From positions 186,001-250,000 of the forward strand of contig BQMF02000433.1 of the NCBI GenBank assembly GCA_027922465.2: DNA of 64,000 nt, given 5' to 3'. Position numbers and translations under genes: made by a program. Numbering within the stretch: the first letter of the stretch is position 1; each line of letters starts with the position of its first letter. This stretch comes from Turritopsis dohrnii. Taxonomy: Eukaryota; Cnidaria; Hydrozoa; Anthoathecata; Oceaniidae. The notes under the pieces were generated by a model. The model was not told the DNA's origin and searched no databases. It saw only the letters and a list, made by a program, of their open reading frames with translations. Shown one piece after another: positions 47,004 to 58,009 of the stretch.

Positions 47004-47273
47004 AGGCGACTTTCCACTTCTGGAAAATTTACGCGGACAGAAATGGAACGCACGAATGCCAGAGAAAGAGCGTGGTTGGTTCTCTCTCTAATTATTCTTT
47101 TGTTCTTTTGCGTTCATGTCCCCGGACGGATCAGAGAAAAAGCTTAAACGAGTTCAACTTTTTCTGTTTGTTCCGAATAGAAAAGAACGAAAAGTAATTA
47201 AACTAGTCAGATTTTAGTATTAGTTATTATCCAATTCTGAACGAGGAAAATCTACTGTTAGTGGAAAGTCCCC
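47004..47273. repeat. MITE with TTAA target duplication (piggyBac/Kolobok-type target)
   Basis: TTAA occurs at 47000-47003 and 47274-47277. Next to it are the inverted ends GGCGACTTTCCACTT (left) and AGTGGAAAGTCCCC (right). The 270 bp interior has no frame. A TTAA duplication is used by piggyBac and Kolobok elements; which one is not decidable from this copy. It lies about 260 bp upstream of the P450 start codon. Confidence 0.7.
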
Positions 47274-47536
47274 TTAAGGAACATGTGAAAGAACAGATCT
47301 ATAAACTATAATGGCAGACTATGTATTTGTTCATTTTGAGCATCATTCTGTTTTTAGTGCACAATTTACCAGGCGTAAATTCAGCTTGAAAACCATTTCG
47401 TTTCTTTTTTTAATATTTAACCTACAATCCCCTGTACCAGTTACAAAAAGTGTTTACAAACTTTTGAAACTCAAAAATTTACAAAACACAAACCACTACG
47501 TAAAATTTTCTTTTATTTCTATAGAGATTGACTGCG

Positions 47537-49128
47537 ATGTATCTGGAGATTCTGCTGGGAATTGCACTACCACTCATCATATATCTTCTATACAACTACA
47601 TCAATCAAATCCGAAGGTTAAAAGATTATCCACCTGGACCATGTCCTTTACCAATTATTGGAAACTTACACTTGTTTGGCCTTAAGCCTCATTTGAATCT
47701 ATCTAACATTGCAAAGATATATGGGAATGTGTTCAGCATTAGTTTAGGTTCTGAACGAACGGTGGTCATAAACACGATTAAGCAAGCTAAGAATGCATTG
47801 GTCACCAATGGTAAAGCATTTGCTGGTAGACCACAAAATATCTACACATTTAGTTTAGCAACAAGAGGCAATCAGGATATTGGCAATGCTGATTATGGTC
47901 CGCATTGGCAGATGCTAAGAAAACACTTCAGTTCGTCAATGAAGATGTATGGTGATGGTTTGGAAATATATGATGATCTTACTATTAAAGAAAGCAAAAA
48001 GTTACACACGCGATTAAAGGATAGTACGGAACCTGTTGATGTCAAATATCAACTAGGTAAAGACAGTTGTTTGCTTTTTCAAGTTTGTTTCTGTGCTTAT
48101 TGTTGTTTGTGTTGTTTTCTTATTTATTATCTATATTTAAGGTTTTTTCACTCTTTAATGCAGGTCTATCAATTTTGAATATCATTCACATGATGACATT
48201 TGGAAGCGATTTTGAAATTGAAGATCCTGAATTTAAAAATCTAATTTGCTGCACAGAGTCTTTTTCTGAAGGATTAGCAAGCAGTGCCACATTTTTACCT
48301 TGGTTAAGGTACTTTCCACTCCCTTCACTGCAGAAACTTAAAAAGGGTATAACAATACGAGATTCAATATTAAGAAAAAACCTACTACAACACAAACGTA
48401 CATATGATGCCAACCATCAGAGAGATTTAATGGATGGATTGTTGAAAGTTGCTTCAGAGGAGAAAGTTTTGAATAAGCTGGGTGTAAGTTCACTAACAGA
48501 CAGCAACTTGGAGATGATGATTAATGACGTTTTCCTGGCAGGGTATGAAACAACATTGACCTTATTAAGATGGCTTATTTTATATTTAATTCATTGGCCA
48601 GAATATCAAGACAAAATATATAAAGAGATCATTAACGTGGTTGGTACGGAGAAATATCCAGAAATGAAAGATCGAGATAATCTTCACATGCTTCATGCTG
48701 CCTTGAATGAAACGATGAGAAAATCATCCCTGGTACCATTAGGTGTAATGCACAAGACCACAGAAAGGTGCTCGCTTAATGGACATCAGATTCCGAACAA
48801 TACCAATGTTATTTTTAACCATTGGAATATTCATCACGATGAAAGGTATTGGAAGGATCCCCATGTATTTCGGCCTGAAAGATGGCTGGATGATGAAGCA
48901 AAATTTACTTCTGCAAAATGTGAGAGTTATTTACCTTTTTCAGCTGGAAGGCGAGTATGCCTGGGAAAAAAATTGGCTGAACACGAGAGCTTTATATTAA
49001 TGGCACGACTGTTAAGAGATTTCAAAATTGAAAAAGATCTTGATTCAGATCTTCCCAGTCTAGATGGAGTCATCGGTATAGTTTTATCACCTGTTCCGTA
49101 CAAATGCATTTTCAAATATCGTTATTGA
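47537..49128 (+). CDS. Cytochrome P450, clan 2-type microsomal monooxygenase, 2 exons
   Basis: Exons 47537-48056 and 48164-49128 with a 107 bp intron (CTAG|GTAAAG ... TGCAG|GTC) give 494 residues. All hallmarks are present. There is an N-terminal membrane anchor (LLGIALPLIIYLLY), the PPGPCPLPIIGN hinge, helix C HWQMLRK (W about 123), the helix I oxygen-binding motif LAGYETT (about 299), helix K ETMR (about 356) and FRPERW. The heme loop is FSAGRRVCLGKKLA, with the Cys ligand near 439. It should be an ER-bound enzyme oxidising a lipophilic substrate with P450 reductase; the substrate cannot be told from sequence. The closest type is clan 2 (CYP1/17/2-like), by inference. No lesion seen; a TTAA MITE sits in the upstream flank. 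Confidence 0.92.
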
Positions 49129-49549
49129 TAATTATCAATATTCTGAAAATTCTACGATGATACCCTTTTCAACTTTGTCTGGGAAAGTCAAACTACAGTT
49201 TATTCTTGTATCATTGAAACAAAAATTTTTCGGCACATTTAGAGTGCAAAAACTTGATTTGACCTTGAATCCGTTTTATTAAATTCATATTACTTTGCTA
49301 AGTTGGTGAGCCGAGATATGGAATGATTCAAGACAATTTCATCTCAAAGCTTCTTTGGTTATTCGATATACTGGATGGTGTCATCAATTTACTTTGGAAC
49401 AAATCCTCCGCATTTACAAGACTACTTTACATGAAATACGCAATATGCACGTTACATTACCGAAATAGCTTATATAAAACAAATATATAGAAGTATTATG
49501 TATGTACAACTTAATACAATATGTATCTATAACAAATAAAAATAATTAG
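49129..49549. other. 3' flank of the P450 gene
   Basis: Presumed 3' UTR and spacer. AATAAA-like sequences occur downstream (for example ACAAATAAAAATAA near 49530), but no definite poly(A) site can be assigned. Confidence 0.4.
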
Positions 49550-50608
49550 ATTTCTGCGAAAGCTATTACAACCGGCTTTCGTTTTTTTCTTCGTTTTTTT
49601 CTTACTGTCCAAACCTAGCGGTTTTTTTATCTCAAAATTCATTGGTTGATACAACCGCCGTCTCAATGTTCATTGGTGCATAAAGCGCCACTATTACGAA
49701 AGGGTGCTAACTAACTTCAATAGCGCTAGTTTATTGGTTTAAATTTCCGCCATGTGATCATCCGGGTATTTTTCGACTCAACATTTGCACGCCGTTGGTA
49801 TAATGGTAGACTATCAGCGTGACCGAAGAAAACTTAGATTTCCAAAAGTTGATCAATGTGGAGTAGATTTCAAAGAAGATTCACTCCTCCAAAACCGAAA
49901 GTAAATGGTAGAAATTTATAATTATTTCACAATTACTCTCCTGTGTTACTTCTTTTTTGAAAACAAGTTCTCAATGTTTTGTCAAAACGAGTTTGTGAAA
50001 AAAGGAACGAATTCTTTTGTTTTTTGGAAAATGCCTGGGATTCTTTAAGCCCTTCTTAATACAAAAGATCGTTTGTTTCAAGTGTGGGCTGTAATGCTTT
50101 TTAAGCTCTGGATACGCACAGCTCAGCTCAGTTTCCTCTTCAGCTCCAACAGCCAAGGATGTCTGTCTACTCTCTGCCTGCATCATATCATTTTTGATGT
50201 TTGATGTATGTTTCTCTAGCTATTTTAGCACATTTATTTGTATAGGTTTTATCTGTATTATCAATGTCTGTAATTAGGAATGGGGACTTCTATTTACGAT
50301 AACAAATAGGAAACTTATCTTGACGGTCTGTAACTTTTTTCTGCTTTCAGTTATGTTTGCTAATTTTAGTAAGTTTGAATCACATATTTTCATAATCCAA
50401 ATCTATGTTTACCATTGGGAAGTCTTTTCGTAATTAGGAAGATTGACCGTATATATTGAAAGACCTACGTAATCACTGTGATATCTGTAAGCATCTACAT
50501 AAATTCAATGTTATTTTGTTCATGAAGTTTATTGGCAGTTGATGTAAGATTTTGTGTCAGTTATGCTTTCCTATAATGCCCTTGGGTGTATGTGTAATTA
50601 AAAATTTA
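49550..50608. repeat. Dispersed repeat R1, copy B
   Basis: Collinear with copy A (1826-2945). It includes AGATTTCTGCGAAAGC at the left, GTGATCATCCGGGTATTTTTC, and the minus-strand open frame at 49971-50186. That frame encodes MMQAESRQTSLAVGAE, then ELSCAYPELKKHYSPH; copy A has a close relative. The right end of similarity is about CTTGGGTGTATGTGTAATTA. Confidence 0.7.
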
Positions 50609-50887
50609 ATGTTTTTTAAGTTTCTGTATAAATCTTTATAATCTTTTCATTAAATTTAGTTCGGTAATGCATGTTTGTAAATTAAAAAGGTGGCAATGAC
50701 ATATTGTTAATGAAACTGAAGCACAAATTTCTGTTTTCAGTTATGTATGTTGATTTTGTATGTATTTCTGGATACATTTTGCATGATCAAAATCTATGTT
50801 GTCCTCTTTTTGCTTGTGATTTAGGAATTCTGTTAGTAAGATTGACTAGACATATATGTGACGATTCGAGGGAAAATCACTACAAGC
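50609..50887. other. Spacer between repeat R1 copy B and the Gypsy element
   Basis: No gene. The last five bases, CAAGC, are the left target duplication of the Gypsy element. Confidence 0.5.
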
Positions 50888-51020
50888 TGTTATGTTCAAG
50901 CTATGACTTTAAGCACGTATTTATATCACGTGACTACTTTGTAAATAGATTATTCTTATGATACTTCTCAAGGAAAACGGTCGTTTTTACTTCGTGTAAG
51001 CTATCCAATAAACCGTAACA
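50888..51020 (+). repeat. Gypsy 5' LTR
   Basis: 133 bp, starting TGTTATGTTCAAGC and ending AATAAACCGTAACA. AATAAA near the end could serve as polyadenylation signal. CACGTGA lies in its centre. It matches the 3' LTR at every position compared. Confidence 0.92.
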
Positions 51021-51044
51021 CTTGGCGACGAGGATGGGATCAAA

Positions 51045-54000
51045 ATGTCGAAATTAATGAATAATATTCCTTGTGTGGAACCGTTCGAAGTAGACAAAAA
51101 CGCTTCGACGAATATCGACAAAAAATGGAGCCAGTATTCAGAAGAATTTGAACTGTTTATCACCGCATCCGGTATAAGCGAAGGAAAGCAGAAAACAGCA
51201 TTACTTCTACATCTTGGTGGTTCTAATATTCGTGAAGTATATAAAACATTAAAAGAAACAAACGACACCTACGATAACGTGAAAACAAAACTCACAGGTT
51301 ATTTTGCACCAAAGAAAAATGTGACGTACGAACGTTATGTTTTTAAATGTGCAGTACAAGAAAAAGGTGAATCATTTACGTCGTATGTTACCCGTTTGAA
51401 ATCATTATCAGACACTTGTGAATTTGATGCACAAAAAGATATGGAGGTACGAGATCATTTCATTTTTACTTGCAATTCAAGTTCGCTAAAACAAGAATTT
51501 CTTCGTGAGGAAGAGTTGACGCTCGAAAAGCTAATCAAAACTGCAAGAAATAAAGAATTGTCTGCGAAACAAGCTGCGGAAATGCGAGAAAAACCAGAAG
51601 AAAACGAACATTCGGAAGGAATAAATAAGCTCAGTAATCGAAGAAAATTTCACCAGAAATCAGACTCTCAAAGTATCCCAAATAATCGTAAATGTTTTAA
51701 ATGTGGGAAGAATTTCGCAACAGGACACTTAAAAACTTGTCCAGCAATCGGTAAAGTTTGTTATAACTGCGGAAAGAAAAATCATCTTTCGAAAGTTTGC
51801 CGCACGAAAAATACAAACAAACAGAAGCAAGATGTTCGAAACGTGCAGAAAAGTAAGTCCGAAAGTTCATCAGATTCTGAAAGTAATCTATTTTCGGTCA
51901 ACACATGTTCGTATGACGCAATAAGAAAAACTACCATAAAGTCAAACTTGCATATCAAAGGGGTACCAGTTCCTATGATTATAGATAGTGGTGCCACGAT
52001 CAATGTGATCGATAAGAGCACGTTTCAGAAAATAACAAAACAACAGAACATCCAATTAAAACGCAGCAAAACAAAGGTTTATTCATACGGAGCTGCTGAA
52101 CCTCTTCGCATGATTGGTCGATTTACCACAACAATTGAAAGCAAAGATCGTATTGTAAGTTGTGAAGTTCACGTAATCGATAAACCAACTGCTGGAAACT
52201 TGCTCGGTTTAAATACAGCAAAAGAGTTATTATTATTAAAAATTGAGGACAAAGGTTCTGTAAATTCCGTAAATTTCGATAAACAAAAAACCCCAAAGAA
52301 GGAAAGTTTTAAAAATATTCCTCGTGACTTGCAAAAACTTTGTGAAGAATATAACGATTTAACTAGAGGAAAAGGAAAGTTTTTACATTACAAAGCAAGT
52401 TTAGCTATCGATCAAAACATTCCAAGAGTCCAACAACCTCTACGACGTCAACCGTATCAACTGAGGCAAGCAATCAAGCGTAAACTTACAGAAATGGAAT
52501 ACGAAGGACTTATCGAAAAAGTCGACACGCCTCAGGGCTGGATAAGTAATATTGTAACAACTCCTAAACCAAATGGAAACATAAGAATTTGTATAGACGC
52601 CAGAGAAATCAATAAAGCGATTATTAACGAAAAATTTCCGATACCAACACTAGATTCACTGACCGACGAAATGTCAGGTGCTACAGTATTCAGTAAGATA
52701 GATCTTCGTGAAGCTTATACACAAATTGAGCTCGATGAGAAATCTAGACAGTTAATGAATATAATCACTGAAGACGGTATTTATCGTTTTACTCGTTTGA
52801 TTTATGGAATTTCGGACGCTGGCGACATTTTTCAGAAATGCTTACAATCCAAAATCACCGATTTGAAAGGTGTAAAGTGTATTTCCGATGATATAATCGT
52901 TTATGGAAAAACACGTTCCGAGCACAATCAAAATCTACGAGAATTATTTAAAAGATTACGTCAGCATGGTTTTAAAGCTAATGGTCCAAAATGTTTATTA
53001 GGACAATCAAGTATTAATTTTTTTGGCGTTATTTTATCTAAAGATGGAATAAAACCAGATCCAGCGAAAGTAGAGTGTTTACGAAATGCGAAACCGCCCC
53101 GTAACCAAGCGGAATTAAAATCATTCCTTGGACTATGTACATATATGAGCCGATTCATCGAAAATTTTTCAGAGAAAACAGCACCGTTACGTGAATTAAT
53201 TAAATTAAATGTTAAATTTGAGTGGACAGGACGTCAAGAGCAAGCGTTTCAGCTATTAAAAACTGAGTTAACCAGTGATTCTGTCGTCACTTATTTCGAT
53301 CCAGATAGAGAGTGCAAACTTTGGGTAGACGCTTGTGACCATTCAGTCGGGGGTATACTTTTACAACCAGACGATAGTGGATACTTAAGACCAGTATGCT
53401 ACATCTCTCGATCGTTATCTGATGCAGAAAAGAAATATTCAATCACAGAAAAAGAAGCTCTCGCAGTTATATGGAGTATCGAAAAACTTCACATATATCT
53501 ATTTCATCGTCCGTTTGAGGTTATCGTTGATCATCATCCTCTACAATTTATATTTAAAAATCGAAACCGTGCCAGTCCGAGAATAGAAAGATGGCAATTA
53601 AAATTGCAAGGTTATCGATATAAAATTACATATAAAAGAGGTAGCAAGAACATTGCTGATTTTATAAGTCGTATACAAAACGATGATGTATCGGTTGAAA
53701 GTGAAGTTACAAAAAATTACGTAAATTTTGTTACGGACAATGCAGTACCGCTCACCATGTCTATCGATCATATTCGAACCGAATCAGCCAAGGATACCGA
53801 AATTCAAAATATATTGAAAGCATTAAAATCAAATGATTGGTCGAATTGTCGAAATTATAAACCAATTAGTTCAGATCTTTGTGAAAATAATGGTGTGTTA
53901 ATATACAATAATCGTATCGTTATACCGACATCACTACGACAAGACGTTATAAACATAATACATAAATCGTGTTTGGGTATAGTTAAAACCAAACAGTTAT

Positions 54001-54974
54001 TGCGTACAAAAGTATATTGGAAAAATATGGACAAGGACGTTATCAAACCATGCAAATCATGCCAGTTACTACAACCTGTTCACGGAGAAACGAATGTAAA
54101 CATGAGAGAATTACCAACAGCTCCATGGATTAATATATCAGCCGATTTCAGTAGTCCCTTACCAAATGGTGAAAAGTTATTAGTAGTAGTCGATACGTTC
54201 TCCAAGTTTCCAATTGTTGAGAGCATGAAAATTACAACGTACGAATCAGTTTCACGACGTTTGGATAATATTTTTACGTTGTTTGGTTATCCTACAGAAA
54301 TTATCACGGATAATGGTCCTCCATGGGACAGTAGAGAAATGTACAATTTTTTCAAGAAACGTAACATTATTCATAATACATCCATTCCATTGTGGCCTCG
54401 AAGTAATGGACAAGCAGAATCCTTTATGAGAGTTATAAATAAATCTATTCGACATTCAATATCGAGTAACGTCAATTACCAAGAATCACTTCGTCATACT
54501 TTATTATCATACCGTAGCTGTCCGCATCCAGCAACAAACGAAGCTCCCAGTAAGTTATTTTACGGACGCGAGATAAATTTTGGAATACCAGATATCGAGA
54601 CCGAAAAATCCCCATCGTACGAATCCGTCAAAGTGCATTATAACAAATACGCTAAGAAAGCAACAGAAAACGCTAATAAACGTTGTACAGCCGAAGCAGA
54701 AACATTCAATGTTGGAGACCAAGTTATCTTAAAGCGTGGGAGGAAAGATAATAAGTATCAAAGTAATTATTTCAATGATAGTTTTACCATCATAGAAGTT
54801 CAAAACACTATGTTGACAGTACAAAACAATCGAACCAAACAAAAGTACAAGCGACATATAACGTTTGTTAAACATGTAAAATATAACTTGAAGCCGAATA
54901 AAGAAAACGCAGAAGTTCAACAGAACCATGCGATCGATCGAAAACAGTATTCATTACGATCTCGTTTTTTGTAA
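51045..54974 (+). CDS. Gypsy gag-pol polyprotein, 1309 codons
   Basis: One frame from ATG 51045 to TAA. Order: capsid-like gag (about 1-200); two zinc knuckles (about 217-249, the first C-x2-C-x7-H-x3-C, the second CYNCGKKNHLSKVC); retropepsin with IIDSGAT (about 314); reverse transcriptase with ISDD in place of the usual YxDD (about 615); RNase H starting LWVDACDHS (about 760); integrase with an HHCC-type finger and D,D,E core including TDNGPPWD (about 1088) and NGQAES. Gag and Pol are fused without a frameshift, as in several animal Gypsy groups of the K02A2.6/Mag kind (inference). No stop or frame break is seen. Confidence 0.93.
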   Translation: MSKLMNNIPCVEPFEVDKNASTNIDKKWSQYSEEFELFITASGISEGKQKTALLLHLGGSNIREVYKTLKETNDTYDNVKTKLTGYFAPKKNVTYERYVFKCAVQEKGESFTSYVTRLKSLSDTCEFDAQKDMEVRDHFIFTCNSSSLKQEFLREEELTLEKLIKTARNKELSAKQAAEMREKPEENEHSEGINKLSNRRKFHQKSDSQSIPNNRKCFKCGKNFATGHLKTCPAIGKVCYNCGKKNHLSKVCRTKNTNKQKQDVRNVQKSKSESSSDSESNLFSVNTCSYDAIRKTTIKSNLHIKGVPVPMIIDSGATINVIDKSTFQKITKQQNIQLKRSKTKVYSYGAAEPLRMIGRFTTTIESKDRIVSCEVHVIDKPTAGNLLGLNTAKELLLLKIEDKGSVNSVNFDKQKTPKKESFKNIPRDLQKLCEEYNDLTRGKGKFLHYKASLAIDQNIPRVQQPLRRQPYQLRQAIKRKLTEMEYEGLIEKVDTPQGWISNIVTTPKPNGNIRICIDAREINKAIINEKFPIPTLDSLTDEMSGATVFSKIDLREAYTQIELDEKSRQLMNIITEDGIYRFTRLIYGISDAGDIFQKCLQSKITDLKGVKCISDDIIVYGKTRSEHNQNLRELFKRLRQHGFKANGPKCLLGQSSINFFGVILSKDGIKPDPAKVECLRNAKPPRNQAELKSFLGLCTYMSRFIENFSEKTAPLRELIKLNVKFEWTGRQEQAFQLLKTELTSDSVVTYFDPDRECKLWVDACDHSVGGILLQPDDSGYLRPVCYISRSLSDAEKKYSITEKEALAVIWSIEKLHIYLFHRPFEVIVDHHPLQFIFKNRNRASPRIERWQLKLQGYRYKITYKRGSKNIADFISRIQNDDVSVESEVTKNYVNFVTDNAVPLTMSIDHIRTESAKDTEIQNILKALKSNDWSNCRNYKPISSDLCENNGVLIYNNRIVIPTSLRQDVINIIHKSCLGIVKTKQLLRTKVYWKNMDKDVIKPCKSCQLLQPVHGETNVNMRELPTAPWINISADFSSPLPNGEKLLVVVDTFSKFPIVESMKITTYESVSRRLDNIFTLFGYPTEIITDNGPPWDSREMYNFFKKRNIIHNTSIPLWPRSNGQAESFMRVINKSIRHSISSNVNYQESLRHTLLSYRSCPHPATNEAPSKLFYGREINFGIPDIETEKSPSYESVKVHYNKYAKKATENANKRCTAEAETFNVGDQVILKRGRKDNKYQSNYFNDSFTIIEVQNTMLTVQNNRTKQKYKRHITFVKHVKYNLKPNKENAEVQQNHAIDRKQYSLRSRFL

Positions 54975-54986
54975 ATAGGGGGAAGT

Positions 54987-55119
54987 TGTTATGTTCAAGC
55001 TATGACTTTAAGCACGTATTTATATCACGTGACTACTTTGTAAATAGATTATTCTTATGATACTTCTCAAGGAAAACGGTCGTTTTTACTTCGTGTAAGC
55101 TATCCAATAAACCGTAACA
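54987..55119 (+). repeat. Gypsy 3' LTR
   Basis: 133 bp, same sequence and length as the 5' LTR. It follows the purine tract AGGGGGAAG and is followed by the CAAGC duplication. Confidence 0.92.
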
Positions 55120-55124
55120 CAAGC

Positions 55125-56339
55125 GATAATAGCGGTTGCCTCGAGAAGTAGCGCTAAATTTATCGCTAACATTGACAAATTTAGCGATAATAAGTACTGT
55201 TCGAATAAAATTGCTTTAGCATCAAAGCGATAAATATAAGCACTAAAAGCGCTTTTTTGTTTAATTATTCGCGCATAAATTAATTTATTGCTAATATATT
55301 CATCACAAAATATTACCGGCCGTTTTTTCGGCCCGTATACCATTTGCCTCCTGCTCCAGAAAGTGGCATGGCGGGCTGATCCATGAAGTTTCTTGTTGGT
55401 AATCTCTTTTTAATCAAAACCATCATTCGTCATCGCACGAAGTTAATAAGCATTATGTTTCAGATCTTCATCTTTCCGGTTTTTTGTACGTTTTTCGATT
55501 ATTATTTTGAAGTTTACTTGTGTGTGTTTTCTTCTACTTGAAGTGTGCAGTCACTTATTCCCAATTATTAGATGTTGGGAGGAAACCCTTTCATCAATTT
55601 TAATTCATCTCGTAGATTGTGTGCAAAACTCATTCAAAGTATCAAAGGGGAGGTGATTTTTATCGAGACATGATTTTGATTATTTGGTCAAACTAACTCT
55701 CAGGAACAGAGAAATTGATTGCTTTGTAAAAACAGTCATTATAACACTATTTGTATTTTAATTTGTTTTTTTTTTTTGCTATTCAGAAATATTTATGATT
55801 ATATTCTTTCAACTAAACCTACATATATATTCTCTCAACTAAGCTTGCTAGAATATTTTTTTTTAAATTTCCAAACCTTCCACAACTAAATATTACAATA
55901 TAAAATCTATTTACATGTGACATGAGCCTGTAACAGGATTTTCTTCACAAACATGATAATCAACACACTGAATATATTTATATTACTTAGATCAGAAACT
56001 AAAGTTTACTGGAAGAAATTTGCAAATGTATTGACAATTTATTGTAACTGTGGACATAAAAAATGTTCTCCACTTCTTCATTTTCAACCCAATTGCTAGT
56101 GGGAGGTGTAAAACGAGACAATACACAGCAATAACAAAATACAAAGGTTGACCAAATGACTAAGGTAACAGTGAAACTTTTGTTTATTTATTCATTTAAT
56201 TCCATTTTAACTTCACCGAGCAAAGAAAAGTTGAATGCAAATTAGTCTCAAATGCCTAGTATATAAAAAAAGACAAGAAATAATTCAAAGAAAAAGTTCC
56301 TTCGGTGTGAATTAAGGATAAAACCATTATTATTAACTA
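55125..56339. other. Gene-free stretch right of the Gypsy element
   Basis: Near 55170-55200 AAATTTATCGCTAA and AAATTTAGCGATAA form a short inverted pair; near 55317-55340 ACCGGCCGTTTTTTCGGCCC is a small palindrome. Otherwise AT-rich with no gene or element recognised. Confidence 0.45.
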
Positions 56340-57180
56340 TTCACTATTTACTCCATCTCTGAGGCAGGAAATTAAAAAAAAATTCCACTTCACTCTGTGA
56401 AAGCCATTCCAGTGGCGTAGTCAAAGGGGGGGGCAAGGGGGGCGCTCGCCCCCCCAAGAAAAAATTCCATTAAAAAAGGTCCACTTTTTGACTCATTATA
56501 AAGGTCCACTGTTGTTTTAATGTTGAACTTGTCATCCATACGTTTGAAAACAATCGTTTCCTTGGCAGAAATAGCCGCAAACAGAGCTTTTAGAGCTTCA
56601 AAATATGAAAAGTTTTCTTGTCGCCCAACCATGGTGGGCGACATTTTTTCCACTACGTAAAAAGGTCCAAAAGTTTCTAAGTTCGCCCCTCCAAATAAAA
56701 TTCCGTAGCTCCGCCTCTGCATTCTGAGGCAGAAAATTAAAAACAATTCTCAACTTCACCAGTGAAGTAAAAAAAAGAATTTTGCATGGTCGGACATATG
56801 TACAACCCATGAGAAAATTAATGGAAATAAGGGTTTGAGGTTCTCTCTGTGCCTCTAGTTAAAATTTTAGAGGCTTTAATTAGCTTTAGAGTGGCTTAAA
56901 ATCGGCAGTTCTTTATTTTTCATCATAAGAGATTCAAACTTTTATGGACTAGGCATTTAATTAACCGGACATTTCCTTTATTTTAGCTTTCATCTGTCAG
57001 ATCAATGTGTAAAAATGATTGGACATGTCCGATGACCGACTGCTATTTACATCACTGTTCACTATCGACCCCATTTCTGAGGCAGGAGATATTAAAAAAA
57101 AAGAAAGAAAGAAAAGTCTCCACTTCACTATCAACCCCATTTCTGAGGCGGGAGATAAAAAAAATTTCTCCAAACTTCTT
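56340..57180. repeat. Degenerate CTGAGGCAGG tandem units, split by a MITE
   Basis: Units of about 60 bp with CTGAGGC(A/G)GGA followed by an A-run and TCTCCACTTCACT occur at 56355-56395, 56724-56765, 57072-57125 and 57138-57175. The MITE at 56410-56719 interrupts one of them. Confidence 0.6.
56410..56719. repeat. 310 bp MITE with CATTC target duplication
   Basis: Starts CAGTGGCGTAGTC and ends GGAGCTACG...AGCTCCGCCTCTG-type inverted ends (CAGAGGCGGAG on the other strand). CATTC flanks both sides (56405-56409 and 56720-56724). Removing it restores CCATTCTGAGGCAG, matching CCATTTCTGAGGCAG in neighbouring tandem units. CAGWGGCG ends are often hAT-like, but hAT elements make 8 bp duplications, so the class is uncertain. 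Confidence 0.65.
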
Positions 57181-58009
57181 TCTATGGCTTAGGAGCGACA
57201 ATATCTTTGGTACCTTCTAGACAAAAAGGTCTTATTTCATCATAGAGATACTTTTTTCTGGCATCACTAAAACCAGGTGGTACGATCTCTTCAGGGAATT
57301 CCTTCCTGAACTTAACCGATGACTTGGCAATGTTTATTTTTTCTTTATCGCAGGTCACAACTCCTGGTTCATCGCTGCTAAATACGAAATGGTGGTAGTC
57401 AGTCACATGTGGGATCTTGTTAAAATATTTTGATAACATGGTAGCCCAATCATACACTATATGCAGGTTGATACGAGGTTATTGATTTGCCCTGAAACCT
57501 CTGTTAGATAATCTTGTAAATAGTGGAGATTGTTTGTTTTTATTGTATTTTCAAAATGGCGAACGTGGAAGCGATTTATCAATCATAAGATGCTGATAAA
57601 GCCTTAAAAGTGCATTCATTTTCTGTTGTTTGAATATAATCACAAAAACTAATGTCAATATAAAAAGTCACATGAGAACATACACAGGACATTAATCAAT
57701 TGACAAAATAGCCCAACCTTCGCCCTAGAAAATTTAACGCAATCTTTAAATACGCAGTTTTAAAATATAAATTGCATAGATTGGTACCAAACTTATCTGT
57801 TTTCACTTTGATGTAATCTTACAAAAAGCAATATTAATAGGAGGCATATAGGCAAACATACTCTCAAGATCATCCTTTTTGGCCTTTGAAATCAATCTGC
57901 TAGCTTACAAAACTTTTGCAAACGGAATTTATGGAGATTTTTGGTTAGACTTTCTGGTTTGTTAACTCTTGGTCAGTTTAGCCTGTTTGAAACGGACGGT
58001 AAATTTTTC

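Larger units (their letters stand above)
50888..55119 (+). mobile_element. Intact Ty3/Gypsy LTR retrotransposon, 4,232 bp
   Basis: Two 133 bp LTRs (TGTTATG...GTAACA), identical base for base by eye, flank a single gag-pol frame, with CAAGC target duplications at 50883-50887 and 55120-55124. A primer-binding region (TTGGCGACGAGGATGGG) follows the 5' LTR, and a purine tract (AGGGGGAAG) precedes the 3' LTR. Identical LTRs and an uninterrupted frame indicate a very recent insertion. Confidence 0.93.

Noticed and set aside
47311..47685. 124-codon frame overlapping the P450 start
   Set aside because: It runs out of frame through the P450 first exon and has no domain; it is a shadow of that exon and its leader.
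56390..56746. 118-codon minus-strand frame
   Set aside because: It lies almost wholly in the CATTC-flanked MITE and its ends are the MITE termini; no recognised domain.
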